In this document: positions 1 through 7,309 of the stretch, piece by piece | Position numbering within the stretch: the stretch's first letter is position 1 | Layout: every line of letters starts with the position of its first letter | Origin: an uncultured Christensenellaceae bacterium | Lineage (GTDB): Bacteria > Bacillota > Clostridia > Christensenellales > Borkfalkiaceae | Assembly: GCA_910588615.1 (NCBI GenBank) | Contig: CAJUOI010000001.1 | Location: forward strand, 1-28,217 | Reading direction: 5' to 3' | DNA: 28,217 bases | Position numbers and translations under genes: made by a program | Notes under the pieces: model-generated | Database searches by the model: none | What the model was told of the DNA's origin: nothing | What the model saw: the letters and a program-made list of their open reading frames with translations, nothing else

Positions 1-1
1 G

Positions 2-3000
2 AATATCGGCTCGTTGACGAGCATAACGATCCCCGAAACGTACAACGGCAAGCCTGTAACCGTCGTGGAGGGATATGCGTTCGATAAGAGCTATTCTCTG
101 GTAAGCGTTTCGATACCGGATACGGTTAAGATTATTGAAACGAACACGGCGTTTAACTCATGTTATAAATTGCAGCGGGTAGATATCTACGCGGTCGACG
201 GAAACACGAGCAGAACGTATTGGTCCGAGGAGGGGGTTATCTTTGCCTATAACGACGTTACGGCGGCGACGGAAATCGCGTACGTGCCGGCGGCGATGAC
301 GGGCGAATTCGTCATTCCGGACGGCGTTACGACGATCCCCATGAAGGCGTTTTCGGGCACGAAAATCACCTCGGTAACCATTCCCACGAGCGTTACGAGC
401 ATTGAAATGAACGCTTTCTATAATTGCAGGAATCTGTCGTCGGTAGAATTTACGGCGGGCGGCACGGGCGAATTGACGATTTCGGAGAAAGCGTTTAATT
501 CCTGTATTGCGCTTACGAGCATTACGCTTCCTGCGCGCACGGGAAAATTCGAAACGAACACCTTCGACAGTTGTACTTCGCTGAAAGCCATTCATGTAGA
601 GGCGGGCAATCAGTATTATTCGTCCGTAGACGGAATGCTTTGTTCGGCAGACGGGTCTGTACTCATCTATGCGCCCGCAGGCACGAGCGGCAGAATTACC
701 GTTCCCGTAGGCGTTACGGCAATCGGCGACGGTGCGTTCTATAACAACATGAAACTGACGCAGGTAAATATCCCCGGTTATGTAACTTCGATCGGAGCAA
801 GTGCGTTCTTCAACAATGCAAGCTTGAGGTCGATTGTATTCCAAGGCAACGCCGTAGAAGACTTGACGATCGGCGCATCGGCTTTTTCGGGGTGCCTGTC
901 TTTGCGCACGGTTACGTTCGAGGAGACCTGCCGCGTTGCCGAAATCGGCGAAAAAGCGTTTTATATGTGTAGCGGATTCAGGGATCTGTCGTTCCCTGCA
1001 AGCCTGCATACGGTGAAAAACAATGCGTTCGAAGGTTGCACTTCGCTCAGAACGATTATATTTGCGGGCGGAGATTCCGAACTGACGTTCGGGTCGGGCG
1101 TGTTTAACCTGTGCGACGCGTTGACAAGCGTACGGCTTTCGAAAAATGTAAAAGCATTTAATTTAGGCGTTTTCTCGGGCTGTACATATCTGGACACGAT
1201 CACCGTAGACCCCGAAAATTCCAATTTTTCGGATGATAACGGTATTCTCTACAATCGCGACAGAACGGAATTATTGTTCTATCCCAGAGTACGTTCGAAA
1301 GATATCGTCTTTGCCGATAAGATCGAGGTTATCGGTAACGGCATCTTCGAGGGGTACGAAGAGGTTACGAGCGTTACGATTCCCGCGAGCGTAACGAAAA
1401 TCGGAGAAAACGCGTTTAAAGGCTGCAAGTTTTTAGCGACGTTGAACTTCGAGGCGGGCTCGAAGCTGGAAATTATCGGCGATTCCGCATTTGCAAGCAC
1501 AGGCTTAACTTACGGTGCGGCGCTGGAAAATCGGGAGCTTGCAATTCCGGCAAGCGTAAAGAAAATCGGCGATTCGGCGTTTGCCATGGGCTCTACCAAC
1601 AAACTCAACGGAACGCTTAGTTTCGGCGACGGCAGCGTGTTGGAGGAGATCGGAGAAAAGGCGTTTTATTACTGTAATTTCACGGGCACGATTACCGTTC
1701 CTGCAACCGTAAAGAAGCTTGGAACTTCCGCGTTCAGCGGGTGTAAAAGCGTAGAGCACGTTGTGTTTGCCGAGGGTAGCTACATGACGGGCGAGGATTG
1801 GGGAACGCAGGTATTCTCGCGTTGCGAGAATTTGCTTGATATCGTTTTGCCCCAAGGGATGACGGTTTTGAAGCAGGCTACCTTCAGCGGCAACTACAAA
1901 ATGGCGGCGCCGAAGCTGCCCGACACGCTGGTAACGATTGGCGATACGGTATTCAGTCAAGTGGGCGGTTTCACGGAATTTACGGTGCCGGCGAGCGTAA
2001 AGACGATTGGTAAAAGCGCGTTTGCCGGAGGCGGAACCGCAGCGGTCGCATCTCACCTTAAAGTGATGCGCTTCGAAGAAGGCTCTTTGTTGGAATCCAT
2101 CGGCAGTCTTGCGTTTTCTCATTGTGTTGAATTTACGACAATTAATCTTGGGGCTAATGTCAAGAGCATTGCGTCGGATGCGTTTAGGAGTACGGCATTC
2201 ACGTCGTTTACGGTTGCCGAAGAGAATCAAACTTTTAAAACTATTGACAATATTCTGTACAGTAAGGACGGAAAGAAACTGATTTTCGCTCCTACGACGA
2301 TTCAGAACGTTATTATTCCGGGGGAAGTTACCGAAATTGCAGATTATGCATTCGGCTCCCTTGGAACAGGAGCGGTTTCACCTAAGACCACGCAATTGCG
2401 CACCGTTACCTTTGAGGCGGGTACGGAGAACTTAAAAATCGGCGCGGTAGGAACCAATTCGTACGCATTCCAGAATTGTACTTATCTCGAAACGATTACG
2501 ATTCCCGCGCGTACGGTTTCTATCGGAAGAAATGCGTTTGTCGGGTGTACGGGGTTAACATCCGTCCTGTTCGAAGGCGTAAAGACGGCGGCAAGCGGCG
2601 AGGCGACGGCGGAAGGAGACGATGAGACGGAGGCGACGGCGGAGCCGTCCCGTTTAACAACGATTGACAACTTGGCATTTTCCAAATGTTCCGCTCTTTC
2701 CTCGTTCGTCATTCCCAAGAGCGTTACGAAGATCGGCGAGAAAATTTTCTCCGGTTGCACCGGCTTGAAGTCGATTGCATTCGAGGAGGGAACGGCTATT
2801 GAGGACATCGGCACGGGATTCGCGGGTATATCTAAGGTAACGTCGAAGGAAGCGGCTATCGTGCTAACGGTTCCCAACACAGTTAAAACGTTGACGAAGG
2901 GCGCGTTCCAGAGCTCCTCGAACATCAAAGAGGTTATTTTTGAAAGCGACTGTAAAATTACGGCGATTCCGACCTTGGCATTCTGCGATTCGGGTATTAC

Positions 3001-5788
3001 GAAAATCCATATTCCGAAGAGCGTTCAGGCAATCGAAGGGCCGAAAGCATTCGGTACGTGTAAGCAGCTGACGGAGATTACGTTCGAAGAAAACAGCGCG
3101 TTACAGTCTATCGGCACTACGGCTTTCGTGAATTGTACGGAACTCTTGAGCGTAACTGAAATACCGAACAGTGTAAAAACGATTGCTTCGTCTTTTATGG
3201 GTTGCGCGAAATTACAGACGGTTACGTTCGAAAGCTGCACGGAAAGTAATCTGGAATCTTTGGGCGACAGCGCGTTCTCCGGCGCGTTTAAGACAAGCGC
3301 AAACCCCGTCGAGTTAAAGCTTCCCGTCGGGTTAAAACAACTCGGCAAAGAGGTCTTTAAATCGGCGGTAAAGTTAAAATCGGTGGATTTCGGCGCCAAT
3401 AAATTGCTGAAAGAGTTTGGTGGGAGCGCCTTTGACGGTTGCACCAATTTGGAAAAAATCGTATTTCCGAAGTCGTTTACGGGCTTCTCGGGGACGAACT
3501 GTTTCAGAGGCTGCACGAAGTTTACGACGGCAGAGGTTTCGGAAAGCTTAAGCGCGGAAGCGGGCATTACCGTTACGGATAACGTTATTTACCGCGACGG
3601 TTTGCTGGTGCTCTATCCGTTAGGCAAAGCCGACGCATCGTTTACGATTCCCGCAAACGTTACGGCAATCGGACACAGCGCGTTCTTCGGCGCGATCAAC
3701 CTCACTTCGCTTACAATTCCCTCCGCTGTGGAAACGATCGGCGACTATGCGTTTGCATATTGTACGGGAATCAAGTCGGTAACCTTTGCCGACGGGGATT
3801 CGGCGCTTACGATTGGCGAACGGGCGTTCTATTACTGCACAGGTATCAATACGGCAATCAGCTTCCCGAGCCGTGTTTCCGCTATTAAGAAGGAAGCCTT
3901 TGCGGGAGGAAGCAAAGCTGCGGAGCAAATGCACGTTCCGTCGGTAACGTTTAAAGAAAATTGCAGGTTAACGACGCTGGCAAACGCTTTATTTAACAAT
4001 AACGTAGATTTGGCGGCGGTCAACAACGTCCCTAAGGGTGTAACGGCAATCGAAGCAAACGCGTTCGCTAACTGCGAAAAGCTTCAAACCTTTACCTTTG
4101 AAGACGGAAGCTTATTGGATTCGATTGCGGGTTCGGCATTCAGCGGTGCGTTTAAGACTTGCGAGGCAGAAGCGTCGATTGCGCTTCCCGCATCGCTGAC
4201 TTCGCTCGGCGACAGCGTGTTTAAGGGCGCGACGAAGCTTACGAGCGTTTCTTTTGGGAAGAACAGTCGCCTGACGCAATTGGGCAAAACGGTATTTGAG
4301 AACAGCGGCATTAAAGAAATCGTAATTCCGAGCAACGTCGGGAATATGGGAATATCTACGTTTTTAAATTGCGCCTCTCTGGAATCGGTAACGTTCGAGG
4401 ACGGAAGCGCTTTGACTGCCATCGGAAATCAGACGTTTAAAAATTGCGGAAACTTGGTTTCGATCGATTTTGGAGAGGACAGTAAGATTGAAACGTTCGG
4501 AACCGACGTGTTCTACGATTGCGTCAAATTGAAAGAAGTCCGTTTACCGGAAAGCGTTACGGCGCTCGGGAATAAAGTTTTTATGAACTGCAGCGAGCTC
4601 ACAAAGGTCGATATTTTCGACAAGCTCGTTACGATTGGGGACGATGCGTTTAAGGGTTGCGGAAAGCTTTCGGAAATTTCCCTGCCGGCATCGCTTGAAG
4701 CGTTGGGTGCAAACGTGTTTATGGGATGCGACTCGTTAACTTCTTTCCATATCTCGGATGCGTGTATGGAATACGTTATGGTGGACGGAATACTTTATAA
4801 TGCGGACTTGTCGGTGATGGTGTATCTGCCTCTCGGTATTTCGGGCGAAATTACCATACCCGATACGGTGATGGAAATTACCGACGGCGCCTTTTCGGGT
4901 ACTGCGGTTACGAAGGTAACAATGCCTTACACGGTTATGAAGGTCGGTGTGTCACTCTTTCAGGATTGTAAAGAGTTGACGGAGGTTGTGTTGCACAGCC
5001 GTATTCAGTCTATCGACGCCAACGCATTTAAAGGCTGTGAAAAATTGCAGTCGATCACCATTCCAGGGTCGGTTTCGATGATCGATACAAGCGCCTTCGA
5101 GGGCTGTACGAGTTTGAGGAAAGTTATTTTCGAAGAGGGCAGGGAAGCGATGCGGTTTGGAAACGCCGCATTCAAGAACTGCGTTTCTCTCGAATCGATT
5201 GAAATTCCCGCACGCGTCAGGTCGAGCGGTTCTAACTTCGGAATCGGCGACAGCTGCTTCGAAGGATGCGAAAAGCTCGCTACCGTTGAATTCGAAGCAG
5301 ACGAGCAGGAATTATTCTCAGGCGCCTTGCCGCTTGGAGCTTCGGCGTTCAAGGGTTGTGTTGCACTCACGGAAATTACGATGCCTAAGCAGGTACAAGA
5401 TTTCCTTATTGCTTTAACCTATTTCAACGCAGTCGGCAACAGCTGTTTCGAAGGTTGCACAAAGCTTCAATCGGTTACCTTCCTTGCGGCAGAACAGGGA
5501 ATCGCTGTCAGCTTCGGTACCAACGCGTTTAAAGGATGCGAAAAGCTGGCGCAGCTGAATTTCTCGGAGAAAGCCAAAGAATTCGGCGCAAATGCTTTCG
5601 ACGGGTGTACCTCGCTTGCGCAAATTACGCTTCCCGCAACGGTTACGACGTTGGGCGCAAACGTGTTCAGCGGGTGGACGGCGACGCAAACCGTTACCAT
5701 GAGCATTGCGGAAAGTGCGGTTCCGAGCACTTGGGATGTGAATTGGCGTACGGGCTGCGAAGCGAATATCGTTTGGGCTACGGCGTAA
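2..5788 (+). CDS. Giant BspA-like leucine-rich-repeat protein, 5' end outside the window
   Basis: The reading frame is open from the left window edge (first complete codon at 2) to TAA at 5786-5788, so the N-terminus and any signal peptide are missing. Almost the whole visible protein (over 1900 residues) is made of about 23-residue LRR_5/BspA-type repeats with the pattern 'IP.SV..IG..AF.GC..L..V.F'. Six irregular inserts of the type 'DGILYN.D...L..YP' interrupt the array near nt 216, 612, 1222, 2230, 3570 and 4775. An acidic Ala/Glu/Asp-rich insert lies near nt 2575-2650. The C-terminus ends in the array with no LPXTG motif or membrane segment. BspA-like proteins are usually secreted or surface adhesins; binding to host or bacterial surfaces is a family-level expectation, not shown here. 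The family call is firm and the role is unknown. The many reading frames on the opposite strand are by-products of the repeats. Confidence 0.93.
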   Translation, partial: NIGSLTSITIPETYNGKPVTVVEGYAFDKSYSLVSVSIPDTVKIIETNTAFNSCYKLQRVDIYAVDGNTSRTYWSEEGVIFAYNDVTAATEIAYVPAAMTGEFVIPDGVTTIPMKAFSGTKITSVTIPTSVTSIEMNAFYNCRNLSSVEFTAGGTGELTISEKAFNSCIALTSITLPARTGKFETNTFDSCTSLKAIHVEAGNQYYSSVDGMLCSADGSVLIYAPAGTSGRITVPVGVTAIGDGAFYNNMKLTQVNIPGYVTSIGASAFFNNASLRSIVFQGNAVEDLTIGASAFSGCLSLRTVTFEETCRVAEIGEKAFYMCSGFRDLSFPASLHTVKNNAFEGCTSLRTIIFAGGDSELTFGSGVFNLCDALTSVRLSKNVKAFNLGVFSGCTYLDTITVDPENSNFSDDNGILYNRDRTELLFYPRVRSKDIVFADKIEVIGNGIFEGYEEVTSVTIPASVTKIGENAFKGCKFLATLNFEAGSKLEIIGDSAFASTGLTYGAALENRELAIPASVKKIGDSAFAMGSTNKLNGTLSFGDGSVLEEIGEKAFYYCNFTGTITVPATVKKLGTSAFSGCKSVEHVVFAEGSYMTGEDWGTQVFSRCENLLDIVLPQGMTVLKQATFSGNYKMAAPKLPDTLVTIGDTVFSQVGGFTEFTVPASVKTIGKSAFAGGGTAAVASHLKVMRFEEGSLLESIGSLAFSHCVEFTTINLGANVKSIASDAFRSTAFTSFTVAEENQTFKTIDNILYSKDGKKLIFAPTTIQNVIIPGEVTEIADYAFGSLGTGAVSPKTTQLRTVTFEAGTENLKIGAVGTNSYAFQNCTYLETITIPARTVSIGRNAFVGCTGLTSVLFEGVKTAASGEATAEGDDETEATAEPSRLTTIDNLAFSKCSALSSFVIPKSVTKIGEKIFSGCTGLKSIAFEEGTAIEDIGTGFAGISKVTSKEAAIVLTVPNTVKTLTKGAFQSSSNIKEVIFESDCKITAIPTLAFCDSGITKIHIPKSVQAIEGPKAFGTCKQLTEITFEENSALQSIGTTAFVNCTELLSVTEIPNSVKTIASSFMGCAKLQTVTFESCTESNLESLGDSAFSGAFKTSANPVELKLPVGLKQLGKEVFKSAVKLKSVDFGANKLLKEFGGSAFDGCTNLEKIVFPKSFTGFSGTNCFRGCTKFTTAEVSESLSAEAGITVTDNVIYRDGLLVLYPLGKADASFTIPANVTAIGHSAFFGAINLTSLTIPSAVETIGDYAFAYCTGIKSVTFADGDSALTIGERAFYYCTGINTAISFPSRVSAIKKEAFAGGSKAAEQMHVPSVTFKENCRLTTLANALFNNNVDLAAVNNVPKGVTAIEANAFANCEKLQTFTFEDGSLLDSIAGSAFSGAFKTCEAEASIALPASLTSLGDSVFKGATKLTSVSFGKNSRLTQLGKTVFENSGIKEIVIPSNVGNMGISTFLNCASLESVTFEDGSALTAIGNQTFKNCGNLVSIDFGEDSKIETFGTDVFYDCVKLKEVRLPESVTALGNKVFMNCSELTKVDIFDKLVTIGDDAFKGCGKLSEISLPASLEALGANVFMGCDSLTSFHISDACMEYVMVDGILYNADLSVMVYLPLGISGEITIPDTVMEITDGAFSGTAVTKVTMPYTVMKVGVSLFQDCKELTEVVLHSRIQSIDANAFKGCEKLQSITIPGSVSMIDTSAFEGCTSLRKVIFEEGREAMRFGNAAFKNCVSLESIEIPARVRSSGSNFGIGDSCFEGCEKLATVEFEADEQELFSGALPLGASAFKGCVALTEITMPKQVQDFLIALTYFNAVGNSCFEGCTKLQSVTFLAAEQGIAVSFGTNAFKGCEKLAQLNFSEKAKEFGANAFDGCTSLAQITLPATVTTLGANVFSGWTATQTVTMSIAESAVPSTWDVNWRTGCEANIVWATA

Positions 5789-5818
5789 TCAAGCGGAACG
5801 CGTAAAAAACGAATTAAG

Positions 5819-5845
5819 CGGGATATCTTCGGATATCCCGTTTTT
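5819..5845 (+). terminator. Rho-independent terminator of the LRR gene
   Basis: A perfect 9-bp stem (CGGGATATC / GATATCCCG) with a TTCG tetraloop is followed by five T residues. It begins 30 bases after the LRR stop codon. Confidence 0.92.
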
Positions 5846-6204
5846 CCGTAGAGGAATGCGGGGTTTCGCAGGCTTCAAGCAAGATATTTCTGTTTGAATA
5901 AGATCCGAAAACCTTATGGAATAGAAAAACACAGCCGAAGGAATATTTTCGGCTGCGTTTTTTGGTGTTGCGACGGGTTTTTCACTCGGAATTACAAATG
6001 AATTAAAAACCTTTGCTACTTTTAGGAACAACAAGCCTACTCCGTATTTGGCGGCGAAAAATGAACGCCTTGATAAAAAACAAATACTTTGGGCGTTCTT
6101 CGTTTTGCGGTCGGTTGTCGCGCGGACTGATTTGCGGGTCGGCTGATTTTTCTACTTGTTTAATAGGTCGTTGTAAAGAGGACAGATATTGAGGAGTGTA
6201 ATTT
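5846..6204. other. Non-coding gap between the LRR gene and the wHTH-like gene
   Basis: Apart from the second terminator, this stretch shows one more inverted repeat (GAACGCC at 6063-6069 with GGCGTTC at 6092-6098, followed by TTCGTTTT). No gene-like frame with a ribosome binding site was seen, and no convincing promoter for the downstream gene could be picked. Confidence 0.5.
5932..5963 (+). terminator. Second, probably bidirectional terminator
   Basis: An 8-bp stem (CAGCCGAA / TTCGGCTG) is followed by CG and six T residues. An A-rich stretch precedes the stem, so the complementary strand also reads as a hairpin plus T-run. It backs up the first terminator and insulates the LRR gene from what follows. 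Confidence 0.85.
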
Positions 6205-6783
6205 ATGAAAAAAAGTACGAAGGGCGTTAGTATTATCAGCCGTGAAGCGGCGGAAGAAAGACGCCAATTTTATATGAAGAAAAAAGAGTATTGGGAAAAG
6301 TTTGAACAAAAAGCAGGACTGCATATAGCCGTTAAAAATTTGCTGTTCAAAATGCAGGAGGAAAGTAAAGAATTTTTAATGGTGCCGCGATTGTTAGGAG
6401 TGTTCTTTTTGCTCTACTTGAACAAATTCCACCCCAGCCAACAAAATATGCAACGCGCATTAAATACTACTCGCGTTTTTGCGTTGCTTGTACACCAATT
6501 TCAAAAATCGATTAATAAGTTCAATATGAAGACATCGTTTTTTGTTTCTCCGAGCATTTGGGAAAAGTGGTTAATAGGGCGCAAAGCAAAAGAAAGCGGT
6601 ATTGAAATCTTAAAGAAGATGGGCGTGCTTATTTCTTATCGTTATAATCGCAAGAAAAAAATGTCTATCGAAGAACCTCGATTTGTTATTATGTATCAGT
6701 TTAATCTGCAAAAAGTAAAATGGTTGTATGACTGTGTTAGAATGGTTGCTATACGTGATGAGGCTAAACAGGTTGACCGTTAA
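6205..6783 (+). CDS. Uncharacterised basic protein with a winged-helix-like C-terminal half
   Basis: 192 residues, starting at ATG 6205 after a GAGGAG ribosome binding site. I do not recognise a named family. The protein is rich in Lys/Arg and has no signal peptide. Its C-terminal half (about residues 120-178) runs 'WEKWLIGRKAKESGIEILKK', then 'MGVLISYRYNRKKKM', then 'FVIMYQFN'. That resembles the recognition-helix, wing and strand pattern of winged-helix DNA-binding proteins from plasmids and integrative elements. The gene stands alone between terminators and is AT-richer than the sugar locus, which fits a mobile-element passenger. The frame stays open for 29 further sense codons after its TAA (see next entry), so this copy may be a shortened version. 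DNA binding is an inference from pattern only. Confidence 0.6.
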   Translation: MKKSTKGVSIISREAAEERRQFYMKKKEYWEKFEQKAGLHIAVKNLLFKMQEESKEFLMVPRLLGVFFLLYLNKFHPSQQNMQRALNTTRVFALLVHQFQKSINKFNMKTSFFVSPSIWEKWLIGRKAKESGIEILKKMGVLISYRYNRKKKMSIEEPRFVIMYQFNLQKVKWLYDCVRMVAIRDEAKQVDR

Positions 6784-6873
6784 GAGGAAAAAACAAATGA
6801 TTATAGTTATGACGACATCATGGACGATCTTGAAATAAGTGGAGAAAGAGGCGAGGATGAAGATTTATTGTAG
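6784..6873 (+). pseudogene. In-frame coding-like tail beyond the stop of the wHTH-like gene
   Basis: Directly after TAA 6781-6783, the same frame continues for 29 sense codons to TAG 6871-6873. It encodes a strongly acidic tail: 'EEKTNDYSYDDIMDDLE' followed by a Glu/Asp-rich end. No ribosome binding site or start is placed to translate it separately. One base change would turn TAA into a sense codon and give a protein of about 222 residues. The simplest reading is a recent nonsense mutation; translational readthrough is the less likely alternative. Confidence 0.45.
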
Positions 6874-6923
6874 TTTGTACCTCTTGACATAGAAGTGAGA
6901 AAAATCTCTTAATCTTGAAGCAA

Positions 6924-6962
6924 AAGGGAGTAGCCGTTTGTTCGGCTACTCCCTTGGGTTTT
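6924..6962 (+). terminator. Strong stem-loop terminator
   Basis: A perfect 13-bp stem (AAGGGAGTAGCCG / CGGCTACTCCCTT) with a 6-base loop is followed by GGG and four T residues. It ends the transcript of the wHTH-like gene. The T-run is short and displaced by GGG, so efficiency may be moderate. Confidence 0.8.
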
Positions 6963-7085
6963 AGGTCGCCTGTGCCCATTTTTTTCGACACACCGCGTTA
7001 CAGTTTGTCCTCATTACATATATAGTTCGTAACGTTATTCTTTGTTCCTTTCTTTCTCATAAAAAATATGCACCTCCATTAGTTT

Positions 7086-7109
7086 GTCTAACTTTTGGGG
7101 TGCATTTCA
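7086..7109. mobile_element. Possible relic end of an IS3-family (IS150-group) insertion sequence
   Basis: Read on the minus strand, the segment contains GCACCCCAAAAGTTAGAC. From memory this resembles the terminal inverted repeats of IS150-group elements. No transposase frame lies on either side, so at most a solo end or scar remains. The same bases also form part of an imperfect palindrome (ATGCACC near 7067, GGTGCAT near 7099). Confidence 0.4.
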
Positions 7110-7162
7110 AATACCGAAGACGGCTTTTTTATGGACAATTTTACTGTTTTTAAATGATTATA

Positions 7163-7191
7163 TTGACAAGAAAAAGCTCTGTTATTAAACT
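7163..7191 (+). promoter_or_regulatory. Predicted sigma-A promoter of the sugar locus
   Basis: A perfect -35 box TTGACA (7163-7168) is separated by 17 bases from a weaker -10 box TAAACT (7186-7191). Transcription would begin near 7199, giving an untranslated leader of about 110 bases before the GH35 gene. The weak -10 fits a promoter that needs an activator. Confidence 0.55.
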
Positions 7192-7215
7192 ATTTTTGTG
7201 GTTAAAAACAAACAT

Positions 7216-7247
7216 TTTACGATAATTAATTACATTTAAATCGTAAA
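7216..7247. promoter_or_regulatory. Inverted repeat in the GH35 leader, possible operator
   Basis: TTTACGAT (7216-7223) and its exact complement ATCGTAAA (7240-7247) are separated by 16 bases. They lie just downstream of the predicted transcription start. They could be half-sites for a regulator, such as the AraC-type protein at the end of the locus, or an RNA stem. The motif is not repeated at the AraC promoter. Confidence 0.35.
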
Positions 7248-7309
7248 CGTGAAAATTAAAATCAAACAATCGAAACTATGATCGAACAACGAAAACGGGA
7301 GATTTTTTT

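Larger units (their letters stand above)
6874..7309. other. Non-coding gap upstream of the sugar locus
   Basis: This AT-rich gap holds a terminator, a possible insertion-sequence end, a predicted promoter and an inverted repeat, each listed separately. A 20-codon frame on the minus strand starts near 7062 after a GGAGG, but it matches nothing I recognise and is not called a gene. Confidence 0.6.

Noticed and set aside
5789..6034. An 81-codon minus-strand frame after the first LRR gene
   Set aside because: It runs through two strong terminator hairpins and has no start signal or recognisable domain.
7200..7300. A catabolite-responsive (cre) site before GH35
   Set aside because: The ATCGTAAACG words only loosely resemble the cre consensus and lack its symmetric TGNAAN core.
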